DNA of 64,000 nucleotides, taken from positions 3,286,001 to 3,350,000 of the forward strand of contig CM082589.2 in the NCBI GenBank assembly GCA_040954595.2, in the 5' to 3' direction. Shown here piece after piece: positions 12,676 to 24,400 of this stretch; position 1 is the stretch's first letter, and the number at the start of each line of letters is the position of its first letter. This stretch comes from Balanoglossus misakiensis (lineage: Eukaryota; Hemichordata). The position numbers and the translations under genes are program-made. The notes beneath the pieces were generated by a model, which made no database searches, was not told where the DNA came from, and worked only from the letters and a program-made list of their open reading frames with translations.

Positions 12676-13499
12676 TCAGCCATGACAGCCTATGCAGTAC
12701 AGGTAATTGATGTTAACCGAAGTGGCTGTACCGAGGCACCTATGCGACTCTCGATTTTAGTGGAGAAATGTGCCGACAAACACGTACAGCAGCTTGGGCT
12801 GATCTGAAGAGCCAGTACTAGACCTAGTTGTGAACGATGACGGAACCACGGGTCTAACGTCACCATGGGGACATGATCTGAAAGTCCGTCAACGGCAACT
12901 TCAGTCGGACAAACGTGTCGGTGACACTCGAATCGAAGGGGGAGGGGGGACACTTATTAACTATGCAAATTTTGATGTAAGAATTTGATGTTGTAGCCAA
13001 ATGGTTTATTTTTGTACATCATTTATTTATATTTGTTCGCACTGAAAATCGGACGTTGATATCACGATGAAGAGATGAGACACAATCTATGATGACGCAA
13101 CCTTTTCATTTTTTTTCCTCAAAAGACAATCACAGTTCATATATCTGATCAAGTTCTGATCTTTTGGCTCACACAATAATTTGATTTATATTGTATTTAC
13201 AAGATGTAGGCCTAGTACTATGTATTCGACAGAAATATTTATGAAATAAATTCTTTTGTGAATTATTTAATATGTAGTGTGTGCGTGCGTGAGTGACTGA
13301 TTCTTTAAACCAGACCTTTCTCATTTTTTCTTGTCCGATCACAATATTACCACTGTCATGAATAAGACAAGATGTAACCTGACTAAACAGTACACTTTAA
13401 ACCAAACTGCAACCATTCTCACTACACAATAAATCAAGCCATGATGGCTAGGTACATAGCTGTTGCCGTTAAAAGTCTATTAATTTACAACTATGGGAA

Positions 13500-13625
13500 G
13501 TTAGGGACCGTTCAGTTTTTACGGCCGGGAGGTCGGCAAAATCCAGGGGGGGTCACTTAAATTTTGAAGTCCAAAAGGGGGGGGGGTCATCTGGGTTTTT
13601 TTAAACGTTTAGAGGGGGGGGTCAC
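13500..13625. repeat. G-rich low-complexity or dispersed repeat fragment
   Basis: Several poly-G runs alternate with GGTCA-containing segments (three GGGGGTCA-like blocks) in an otherwise AT-rich region. A similar poly-G element lies near 59805-59845. It looks like a decayed dispersed repeat; no coding capacity. Confidence 0.4.
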
Positions 13626-14898
13626 ATACTTTTGCCACCGAACTTTTGCTTTTGAGTCCACACAATTGCAGTTTCGCGCCCTTAATTTTACAAAATTTTC
13701 TAATGTGGGAGGGATGGATTTCTCTGATAAAAAAACAGCCATTAAAGCACAATGTCTCTAGCTCTATAAGTACCGATCGATTGCGAGAAAGTTGTTAGGA
13801 AAATTCATGACTTACCCTGCATTTTCTGTCCGCTCTTGCAGTCTTGTGGTGCATTACTGTTACGTAAATGTATATTCCTCATACGAATGGAAATGAGCCT
13901 CCTATGTAGACGTGTACGGATATGAACTCACAACTGTAAAAATGTCCTGTAGCATAAAGTACATATACCTCCAGAGACTTGTAACCACGGAAACAGTCTT
14001 TATCGCAAGTCTGCAGTCCATATTCGGCACAAATGTACAAGAAAACGTTTGCCAAACTTGTACAGCAGTCAGTGACAACTCGTGGTCTGCCATTTTGATA
14101 ACCAGGACTGAACGTAACCCCATGCATGATTTCAGAAGCTATGCATCCTGGGACAACCGGAAATAAGGGACACACCTGTTGCTTCATCTGCATAATCTGC
14201 ATGGCATCCGCCAGGTGCACGAACAGATGGGATTGGTCAGCAAGTAATTTGTCTGTACCAAACGTGGATCGTTCATAAAGACAGATAATTTCACCAGCAG
14301 CCAAAGGTACGTTTGTCATGTTACATATTTATTTGAACAATCACAAGTACTGTTGCAACCCAGATATATTTTTACCAAAGCATGGTATATGTAAAATAAC
14401 ACCACTTTAAAACGAAAAAAACAATTAATTCTTCTCCATATCAATGTTGCATCTCGAAAGTGGTAATCGCTAATTGCTGTCCCTTTTGTTCCTTACATTA
14501 TAGGTTTAGTCCTGGCAACTTTCATGTGATAATTGAAGACAATTCGATTTGCTGTAGATGTGGTTCTTCATCATCACTTGCGAAGAACAATAAGTACTTA
14601 TGATGGCGACTGACAACGTACTGTTTAGTTGAACTGTCAGCGGAGTGTTGGGGTCTCAACATATAGTCACCTTTATCTGGACATACAAGCTTCAAGTACT
14701 ATTACGTCCACCAATGCCTCTTATATGTTTACATTCATTGTAACATTTTTGTCACTTGACCATTCAGCATCCTATTTACCTAGTATATAAGTCATTCTAC
14801 ATGTATTTCTCAAACTTTTACGGATGTCTTGAATAAGTTTTGATAAAGTCCTCTGAATATAAACCACAATTCTACAAGTTTTGACACAAAATTTATCA

Positions 14899-14904
14899 TT
14901 TATT
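14899..14904 (-). terminator. Candidate polyadenylation signal of the C8orf74-like gene
   Basis: AATAAA on the minus strand, about 1.1 kb beyond the stop codon at 16014. The intervening AT-rich sequence would be the 3' UTR. Other signals are possible; assignment is by position only. Confidence 0.3.
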
Positions 14905-16013
14905 ATTAACAGAAAAAACATGATAAATTTACATTTAATGTACAACCACCATAGTTACACAAGCGAATAAGCAGTGCCATAAGAAAAGATATCTGTTCTG
15001 ACTACAATCTGCTCAAGATGTATATTTACATAATATTTACATGAAAAAATAGAGTAAAAATGCAAAATCTGACAATACAGTAAATTCTGTTGAAATAGTG
15101 AAATATCAAGTCTAGCCATGGTCAAATCAAAGTGAATGCTATGTGAAAAACTCTGCACTTGCAGCATTCTACAGAAGTTATAGTGTGAGCTATAGAGGGC
15201 GCCCGTCAGCCATCAAAATATTTGAAGTGTTGCCACTTTTCTGTATACTGCACACAATTCTCCGTACAATTTTCAATTTAACTTTCAACATAAGATTATT
15301 GCAACATTATCATACTTCTTGCCAGATGAACTGGTTTCCCCCTATCCAACTGGATCTGTCCACAATATATGGCCACTGTATTTCTTCCCTCTGTTACACG
15401 TCACCTGTAAGAGTTTTAACAAGTTTTCTACTTGAGGGTATTCATGGATGACGAACACACTCACTGCATGCAAACTCAAAATAAACACACTCACATGCCG
15501 ACTGGGGCCAGGACAGGGAGGGATGGCGTTCTCTCTGAAAACCAGCATGCACACCAATGAAGAATCTTACCACCCTCTGATTATAATAAATTCCACTGTT
15601 TTCAATGGTTGGAAGAGTCAAACAGAAACTAAGACAGTCAAACATGCAATCAAACATGCTCGGGAAAATGGTTCTTCGTATCTGGCTGTTTATAAGCCGC
15701 CACTGCATTGAATAACACCACCACCCCTGCCCCACAAATCCAAGCAAAACCAGAGCAACACATTCCAATTGTTTAGGTGGACCATACCACTGGGTAGAAG
15801 GGATGAGCAGGATAAGTATGACTTCAGACAGCATGTTGGTCAGTGATGAGGTAGGTCAAAGGTCACCCAAGGAAATGTAAGTGTCATCATGGCTAGAGAT
15901 ACCATGAGAAGTTGAGAACAAGTCAGAAGACAGCAACCACGCTTCACAAGACAGGACACGAGATATAGCAGTCATAGTGTCAAGTAGCAGAGAGTTCATT
16001 GTGCATCGTTGCG

Positions 16014-17627
16014 TTAGGATTTAGGCGTCTTTCCTCGTTGCGATGATTTGGACTGTGCCCTGGACTTACTTCCCGGCTGTTCCGCTTTCTTGCCACTGCC
16101 AGCGCTCTGCTGACTCTTGGCTGAGCTCTTTGGAGGCGACTTGATCCTGGTTGGGGGTCCCAGAGTGGCCGGTCTCGGCAGCGCTGTTTTCTCAAACAGG
16201 AAGTCCAATGTGTCGTGTCTCTCTTGGATCTTGGTTTCCAGCGTTTTTTGTGTGTACGTGATGTGTGCCTTTGCTACCTCGTCAATCAACTCAGAGAGTT
16301 CCTGGATGGAACAATGACAAAAAAGAAAAGCACACATGTTACTGATACCCAGGCCACTGTCTACTGCGATAATCTATGCAGTTTTACCACACAATATCTA
16401 TGCTCTCGCTGTAGGGTTGGGGTCATTCGGCCTGCTTAACAATTTGTTCAAACCAAATTGAAAAAATTACTAACATATCTGTTCATTTCTTGTTGTGAAT
16501 AGTTCTTCCCATGTTGCTGGGATTGTTCACTTTTTTATCATAAAATCAAAACATTCAGAATGTCATCTTCTTACCTTCTTACTGAGTGGTTCCTCAGGGT
16601 CACAGTCTTTGTAGGGTGCTTCCAAGACCTCATCTTTGACATTCACCAGATCCTGTTTGTACTGGCTCAGATCTTCGGTCCGGAGCGCCTCCTTCTCCTC
16701 CAGTTCCTTGACTTTCTGTCCGTAATCCCAGACGGCAAACTCCTTCCCTTTCTTGAAGGGCATCGGCTCTGGCGGGGTGTAGACGTGCAGTTTGTGGACG
16801 GAGGTCATGTTTTCCTGTTCTTGGGTGGCTACAAACTGGTATAGCTTGTAGTGTTGCATGAATGTACTGAAGAAGTGTTGGGTGAAAGTCTTCACATTGT
16901 TTTCGCTGACAACGTCTGCTAATTGGAGGGCCTTGTTTCTGTACAGCCTGATGGCGTCTGTGATTGGTAGACCTGGAAGATGATTTTTGCATATGCAAAA
17001 TTGACATGAAATTTACACATATAGCTCTTTTTATACTATTACAGTATATTAGTATAGGGAATAATTACTTTTGTACAGCCGTGCAAATTTACCTGTAGTT
17101 TCAGCTTGTAATTCCATGGCAAATTGAAAAACAGCGCAGACGTCTTTCCATGGAAACCCTTTCTTGATGGCTGTCATAAGGTTGTCATAGAGATAGTCTA
17201 AGACGATTGAGGCTGTGAAATCGACATCTTCATCAAACTCTTCGAGGTTCCAGTGTAGATACTTGGCTAACTGAAGTCTACCAGCAGATTTCTGTAAATA
17301 GCATGAAAAATTGGTTCTCTCAAAGCAACTCGTTTATTGAAGTGGGCAAGATATAACTCTGTAGACTGTAGTTACAACTGCGCTCGTGAACATAAACAAA
17401 CACCAAGCTTGACTTGACACTGAGGTGTACGAGTTGACGTTGACGTTTGCGATTGTGTAGAGTCTAAAATACCAAATCTTTGCCAGTTCAACCGTTGCAT
17501 AGTTGCCTACGATTAGGAAGTTGGTTTCGAATCGGTTATTATCCGTTAAACCTCAGAGAAAACAGTAACTTACCGGCAGCTCCGAAATTTGCTTGGCCTG
17601 ATCAACCTCCAGCACAATGTCCGCCAT
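16014..17627 (-). CDS. C8orf74: C8orf74-like protein, 4 exons
   Basis: Coding exons in transcript order are 17627-17574, 17291-17093, 16972-16575 and 16301-16014. All are GT-AG, phases join, and the total is 939 nt or 312 residues. From memory it aligns with human C8orf74 (about 294 residues): the block NLEEFDEDVD, then SIVLDYLYDNLMTAIKKGFPWKDV, which I split here as SIVLDYLYDN and KKGFPWKDV, then later QHYKLYQF and a C-terminal helix followed by a Lys/Ser-rich basic tail (last 60 residues). The middle (about residues 150-250) is helical and charged, likely coiled coil. Function is unknown; the human gene is uncharacterised. The start ATG sits inside a YY1-type CAAGATGGCGG, with an RFX-like half-site just upstream, which would fit ciliated or germ cells. 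The 3' end of the giant DCX-PLAT gene probably lies only a few hundred bases upstream, on the same strand. Confidence 0.85.
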
Positions 17628-17650
17628 CTTGGCGTTGTTGCTATGACTGC
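17616..17650 (-). promoter_or_regulatory. YY1-type motif at the start codon with RFX-like half-site
   Basis: On the minus strand CAAGATGGCGG overlaps the C8orf74-like start codon. Immediately upstream, at 17637-17650, the sequence ATAGCAAC matches a good RFX X-box half, while the partner half is poor. The position suggests transcription starts within tens of bases of the ATG. Confidence 0.4.
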
Positions 17651-17980
17651 CGTGCGCGTCGCTGTTTCAATCAGCGCCCGCAACGCTTGGGCGCTCAGCT
17701 GGGAGAGCACGCACGCACACACCACGGTCATTAGAACCGCTCCTACTTTATAACCGCTGCTTTTTTATTTTAGGCTACCCTCTCTACGTCAAAAAAGAAA
17801 TTGCCCTTCTTCTAGTTTCAGTAGTTTCCTTACAATATAGCATACCTACTATTGTGCATCACTAAATGATTAGACAGTGTGTATTTCCCTCAGAAGTAAC
17901 TTGCAATAATAAATCCCATGGCAACCAACCAACACACACACACACAAACTCAACATGCAGAATATGTAAATACAATTAAA

Positions 17981-17986
17981 TTTATT
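17981..17986 (-). terminator. Candidate polyadenylation signal of the giant DCX-PLAT gene
   Basis: AATAAA on the minus strand about 2.1 kb beyond the stop codon at 20078. A second AATAAA lies at 18126-18121. If used, the 3' UTR spans about 17960-20077 and stops within about 0.35 kb of the downstream C8orf74-like start codon. Confidence 0.3.
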
Positions 17987-19089
17987 GTGATATGTACACT
18001 TTTAAACCAACAACCAATTTTCAACAAAAATGTCAGGAGAAACTTGCAGATTCATACAATATACACCAGAGGCAAAACTGCACAGTAGCCTTTCAACCAT
18101 CATTGAGAAAATTATTACAATTTATTTACAATGCTACATCTACAGTAAGGTATTACAAATATCATTGTCACTTAACATAATCTTATTCTACGCTTTATAT
18201 GCCCTTAAATTAATATAACATTTCTAAATCATGTTCATCTTAAATCTTATCAAATTTATGGAAAAAACAACATATTTGATATGTTCGCATTGCTCCATTT
18301 TTAGTATAAAGGTGATCAAATCTAGACTAAAGGTTTACAAGTGTGCAATGTATTCATTGCATGTGTAGGCATCAATGTGAAAAATTCTTAACCATAATGT
18401 ATACTAGTACTTACACTTTGTACGAATATTTACAAGGTTCCTATTATTTGAATACTACCACAGGAAAAAGAGGACGGTATCAGAAAAGTTTAATCAATGA
18501 TTGTATATGCATGATTGTAGTCAGTGGTGTGGTGGGTCCAAATAGAATATTCTAATAAAAGGAATAGTACAATATATGGTAGTACTCTAAACTTATATAC
18601 CTGTATGGGAGGGGTGTGTGTAAATAAACCCTGAACAATACTTTGTATGAGGGAGTAGACATTTAAAAGGAGATTACTACAAACATGAAGTTTGCTGCAT
18701 AAAATTTATAGAGTTTTGTATTTCCAAAGAGATCGTCAGGGAGATAAGAATATCTCCATAATCGTTTCGTAAGGACCTGTTAGTTTCTTTATATCAATAA
18801 ATCTAGTACGAAATTTTAAAATTCTATGTTTCTCTTACATTCAAAGTTACTTTTTGATTGTACTTTTGCAACAAATACCAAAAGTTGGGGAAGCAACTTT
18901 TGGAAAGGTTAATACCTTTGTTTTCTAAGTTAAGTAAATCTCTCAATATTTTTTTAAATATTCACCTGAAAATTTACAATTTGGTTAGTGGGTTATTTCA
19001 TTATAGGTAAACCAAATTCATCGAGTGAGTTGAAGTATTAGATATACAGTAGAATGTGTATAAACACTTAAAAGCAGACTAATATTTTG

Positions 19090-19282
19090 ACAATAGACTT
19101 TTGCATCTATGACAATAAACTACACTATAGACTTTGGCACTAAAAGAATATTACTGTACATTTTTGGCATCTAAAACTGACAATAGACTTTTACGTGTAA
19201 ATCTTACTATAGACTTTGGCATCTACAAGTATCTATAACACACTTTGGCATATACAATTTACAATAGTTTATAGACTTTGCT
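19090..19282 (-). repeat. Array of about five degenerate motifs in the probable 3' UTR
   Basis: On the plus strand a core like ATAGACTTTGGCA recurs with variations, beginning near 19092, 19125, 19181, 19206 and 19268. In between lie truncated pieces such as TTTGGCATCTA. Spacing is irregular (about 25-60 bp). In transcript sense the core reads TGCCAAAGTCTAT. It is either a decayed minisatellite or a cluster of regulatory sites. Confidence 0.45.
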
Positions 19283-19960
19283 ATCAAATTTATTTCACAA
19301 TGGACATCGTACGTGTCTTTGTCACATTCTTAACACGCGATACTTGTCTTATTTTATATCAAAATTAAAATGCATGCTGCAAGCAGAATAAGTATTGGTA
19401 TTATACCATTTTCAATTCCCTATCACCAATAATTTCACATATTAAAAAGTTTCCTTAATGTACATGTAATTTACATTGAGTATTTGAACAATATATACAC
19501 ATACTGTTTTTACAGGACAACAATGAAATTTTCCAGTACTGCAAAAGTCAAAAAGGCCTCACCATTTAATTGCCTATCATTGCAATCTGTCGTGAATGGG
19601 ACAGACAAGTATCAATATTCAGTGATAGAAGGGAAAACCTGTCTTGTGACGTCTAAAAATATTATTTCCGTTTCCTTGCCTTCCTGAATATATAAAGATC
19701 TGGAAGTACATTTTCGTGTACGATCTGCTTCTACCTGAGCTATTACAATCAAACATTATCACTAATAATGAAAAGACAACTAACGTTTACTTTTTTCTTG
19801 TAAGATTAAATTACTTACTATAAAAATATTGTAGACGACACATACATATATGAAGTGATTTTTTTAATGCTGATATGCTGAAGGTTTCTGCTTTCAACCT
19901 GCAGCATTTAATGCAAATGAAGTATTGTCAAACATTGCATAGTTGCATGTTTTTGTCTAC

Positions 19961-20050
19961 TAACCCTTTCACCCCTGTTTCCCTATAGAGGTCCACTTCT
20001 ACCATAGACAACAGTGAATTTGGACCAAACCATAGTAGTGAAAGGGGTAA
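19961..20050. repeat. Short foldback dispersed repeat, copy 1
   Basis: About 90 bp beginning TAACCCTTTCACCCC and ending with the approximate inverse GTGAAAGGGGTAA, with a CTATAGAG core block and a TTTGGACCAAA palindrome inside. A close relative lies at 47091-47181 and partial relatives at 34530-34587 and 42783-42854. It is MITE-like in size and symmetry. Confidence 0.5.
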
Positions 20051-20077
20051 TTTTGTCTATGCTTCAGTTCTCTAGTT

Positions 20078-21460
20078 CTACGAGTCATTTGCATCTGGAT
20101 TGTCTGTTTCTGCTTTATCATCATCTTCATCTTTCTTCGCTTCTTCATCATTATCATCCTTTTTCTCTTCTTCATCCTTCTCTCCATCATCACCACCCTT
20201 GTCCTGTCCATCCTCCTCCTCTTCATTACCGTTGTTGTTATTATTATTTTCATTAGGATTCTCCTCTGCTGCCTCATCTGCCTTCTCGTCTGTTCCTCCC
20301 TCATCATCTATCTTGTCATCCTTCTCCTCCGCATCTTCTGGCTTGTCCTCTTCATCCTCATTATTGTTGTTATTGTTTGCATTTGGATTTTCACCTTCTG
20401 CTTCATCAGTTTTGGCATCTTCTTTGTCACCACCATCATCCTTGCTTTCATCTTCCTTGTTTTTCTCGCCTTCATCAACATTTTCATCTTTAACATCCTC
20501 ACCACCATCATCCTTATTTTCATCTTCCTTATCCGTCTTGCTACCATCATCCTTTTCTTCATCTTTTCCTTCATCACCAATATCATCCTTATTTTCATCT
20601 TCCTTAACTTTCTCGCCTCCATCATCTTTTGCATCATCACCATCATCCTTACTTTCATCTTCCTTATCTTTCTCGCCTTCATCAACATTTTCATCTTTTC
20701 CAACATCACCACCATCATCCTTGTTTTCATCTTCCTTATCCGTTTTGCTTCCATCATCCTTTTCTTCATCTTTTCCTTCGTCACCAATATCATCCTTATT
20801 TTCATCTTCCTTAACTTTCTCGCCTCCATCATCTTTTGCATCATCACCAATATCAACCTTATTTTCATCCTCCTTATCTGTTTTGCCTTCATCTTCTTTT
20901 CCATCATCTCCACTTCCATTCTTATTTTCATCTTCATTGTCTGCCTTGCTTACATCATCCTTTTCATCATCACCGCCATCCTTACTTTCATCTTCCTCAT
21001 CTTTCTTGTCTCCATCAACCTCCTCATCTTTTCCATCATCATCATCACCACCACCACCACCATCTTTATTTTCATCTTCCTTATCATTGACGCCTGCAAC
21101 AGCCTTTTCATCTTTTCCATCATCATCATCATCTTCATTCCCATCTGTTCCCGTTTCATCTTTCTTCTCCTCCTCCTCTTTTCCATCTACCTGATCGGCA
21201 TCAGAGGACTTGTTTTGTCCATCATCATCACCACTATTCCCATCCATCTTTTCTCCGGGCTCTGCAGCACCGTCTTGAGATTTCTCCTCTATTGGTGACC
21301 CATTTACATCTGATGCCAATGGATTTTCTACTTCCGCTATATCATCATCATTATTGTTGTTATTGTTGTTGTTATTATTATTGTTGTTGTTGTTCTCATT
21401 CGGATTGTCTTCACCGTCTGCATCATCTTGTGGTGTCTCATCTGCAGGTTCTTCCCCATC
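20078..21460 (-). repeat. Acidic Asp/Glu/Lys/Asn-rich tail with tandem repeats in the last exon
   Basis: The last exon encodes about 460 residues of extreme low complexity: runs of [10 protein letters not shown]-like decapeptides, three poly-Asn tracts each preceded by NPNE or NPNA, and almost no hydrophobic residues. At DNA level a unit of about 207 bp (69 codons) is repeated in tandem at 20441-20647 and 20648-about 20857. The longest poly-Asn run (21345-21392) is an AAC/AAT microsatellite. The frame stays open for 1,450 bp to a stop at 20078, so it is coding and not a decayed repeat. RP1L1 also has a Glu-rich, length-variable repeat region. Confidence 0.8.
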
Positions 21461-24400
21461 ACCACCAGGGGGCAGTATTTCCAATTCTCGTTCTGTTTTA
21501 CGGTCATCTTCATCTTCAGCAAGCCACCTGATGAGAAAACAGAGAAATGAGTAACGTGTCAAATGAAAAAGAACCTATCAAGACAGTTAACTTAACAATA
21601 GTAAGATTTCACAGGCAGGAAAATGTGAAGGACGTCAACATTTCTCTTGAACCGACCTGTTACAAGGAAAGACATGCTCTTCTGTTGCATCAGCTGATTC
21701 CTTGACGACGATTTTGTCTAGATACCACCCAGACCCTTCACCTTGACCTCCATGACCAACTGTGACCTTCTGTAGGGCGCCCAGGGACACTGCTTCTATG
21801 AGGAACGTGTCGACCTGTGGGAAGAAGATACATGTTTTTAGGTGTCAATATTAAGATATATTAAAGTGAGCAATAACAAAATCCTGCTGAAAATGTATTC
21901 TGTCCTAAGACCTTAGTACATGTACACTGACTTTCGAAAATGGACTGAAAACTTAGTCATCTTCAATCAAAACAAAATGGCAACAATCTCACACTTACCT
22001 TTTCCGTTTCGAATTTATCAGTTCCTTCAAGGTTTTTCCGGAGTTCTCGTTTTCCGGTGTCGCCCTTCTCCCCGTGTATATTGAGGTACACATCAGAGTT
22101 GGTACCAGAAGCAAATTTGTCACCAGTATGAACTTGAACTTGGTACGTCATCACTGTGTATCATATAAACATCAACATATTATTGAAAATTGTCTAATAT
22201 TAATTATATTGATTTAAATATCTGAAAATCAGGGTTAAAGTCACTCTATATTACAGGACTTTTCACATTCGTTTCCAACTATTTTTCTAATCATTTTTAT
22301 TTTTTTTAATACAACTTCTATGACTCTCACCTTCAGCTGGTTCCTCCCCTTCATGAATGGCTGGTAATTCTCTGACAATTTCTTCATCCTCCTGTTCCCT
22401 TGACAACCACTTCTCGCCAGGGAATGTCACTTCACTTTTTGTCATTTTGTCAACGAGCACAATCTGAAAGAAAACCATGAATTACAAAGGCATGATTAGC
22501 AGTGTTCAATTCTATTTTTTGTGCTTTGATTTTGAACTGGAGGCATCTAGATCTTACCTTGTCAAGGTACCATGCTGGACTGTCTCCGTTGTTGTCATGA
22601 GACACTCGAACTTTGTAGAGTTTACCGATGTTGTTAACATGAATCTATCGATTAAAGAAATGGGAAGAAATGTCACAATTAAAAGAAATGTACTGTGGTG
22701 CATATATATTTGCAGTCACAAAGACAGTGCAAGTACACGTTACATATGAAGGTGAAAAATGAAGCCTAAATGAACTTACATCAAATTCATCAGTTGATCC
22801 TTGTTGAAGTTTGTCGCCATTGTCACAGATCAACGGGATTTCATCTGACTTGTCCACATCGCCATACACCACAATAGTGACATTGGCAGTTGTACCAGCA
22901 TTCTCTTCATCTTTGGTCGTCACCAACACTTTGTAATCACCCTCTGAAACACGTCAGATCAAACAGGATTTGAAGTCAATGAACACAGAGAGACATGATT
23001 TGGCATGATGTCACTCCAATACTGTACTTCCGTACACAAGATTCTTAATGTGTGAATTGATTTCAGTTATTACCTATGGGATCTGGCACGTCTTCACTGG
23101 CTATCAGTTCCCTTTCGGTCAACTTGTCGCCTTCTGCGTCAGACAACCACTGGTCGCATATAAATGCCCATGATGCACGAGACTCCATGTTTACGATCAC
23201 AGCTTTGTCCAAGAACCATCCACCTTCTATAAACGATAGAACAGTTTTAATACAGATGTATATAAGAAGTGCATCTGGCAAACGTTCCTGTTGTTAATTG
23301 GGTTCAAAGTATATAATTTGACATACCTGATTCAACACCATCATGGCCGATAACAGCTTTGGTGAGGTCTCCAAGATCTACAGCTTCAAGCACAAATTTC
23401 TTCGTCTAAAGAGAAAAAAATAAATTCATTTCAATATTCATATTTTATTCTTAAAGGGTAACAGGTCCACAAGTCTTTTTTGCTCCAAGGCACACATACA
23501 TATATGGGTGCTAGTGTAACTATAGAAAGAGTGGGGTATATCGCACCAAAATCCTAATCAACACATACCTTTCCTCGAGGAAATTTCTGATCCTTTTCTT
23601 TCTTTTCCGCATCCTCCCCCTCATTCTCATCCCCTGCCTTCTCCTCTTCCCCGAACGAGTACTCCTCTTCCGGCTTATCCAACTTCCGCTTTCCGGAGTC
23701 CCCATTCTCTCCGTACACAACGATGTAGACATTGGCATCTGTGCCGGCGTTTTCCACATCAGCTGTGTGGACTTTAACGGAATACGGTGTTGGCTGAAGC
23801 ACTTTCTTCTCCGGCCAAATAGCTGGGATTTCTTTGGTGAGACTCTCGTCTTTGCCAAGCCAGCACTCTGCTTTGTAGCTGAACTCTTCCTTTGTGTGTA
23901 CATCTTTAAATTTGATCTAATAAAAAGGAAAGGAAAATCTATTTGAAAACTGGGTGATTCTTCATTAAGATTTACTCGTAAACTTGTAGTTGAATAAGTA
24001 GAGACCCTACAAATGATTTGCACTCTATCTCTTTCTCTCTCTCCTCTCCCCCTCTCTCTCTCTGGGTGTCTATCCCAGAAACTGCCAGTCTATCTGTCTC
24101 TCCTCTATGCCAATACATCCAATGATATCAATCTTACCTTTTCTAGTAGCCAGGATGCATCTGCTTCTGAGTCATCAAGCTCAAGTCGAACCTTGTATAT
24201 CAGACCAATTTTACCTAGATTGATCTGTAATGAATAACATAGTATGAAAAGAAACCAATTATAGATACAGGACTTTTCCATAACTACATGTACACAGTAT
24301 GTTGACAAACTTGTTCATTGTTGCTATATCTGATACAAGAAAGATATCCTAATAAATCACAAGTTTTCTTGCATAATAAACTATATCGTACAGAACAATC

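Larger units (their letters stand above)
9528..14890. other. Long intergenic interval without recognised genes
   Basis: Contains possible AATAAA signals for the LRR gene (10327-10332 and 10875-10880), a TTTTG pentanucleotide repeat (about 12644-12675) and a G-rich dispersed-repeat fragment (about 13500-13625). The longest frames (10315-10677 plus and 13879-14319 minus) show no family resemblance, and I do not call them genes. Confidence 0.45.
17960..20077 (-). other. Probable 3' UTR of the giant gene
   Basis: AT-rich non-coding sequence directly after the stop codon, with no splice-linked exons and no protein-like frame. It contains an array of related motifs (19090-19282) and a short foldback repeat (19961-20050). 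UTR status is inferred from position between the stop codon and the next promoter on the same strand. Confidence 0.4.

Noticed and set aside
13879-14319. 146-codon open frame on the minus strand
   Set aside because: No recognisable family, no regular hydrophobic pattern, and no splice-linked partner exons; plausible by chance in this amount of sequence.
20100-21194. Long Ser/Phe/Leu-rich frame on the plus strand
   Set aside because: It is the antisense of the acidic tail; Asp/Glu codon repeats read as Ser-rich on the other strand.
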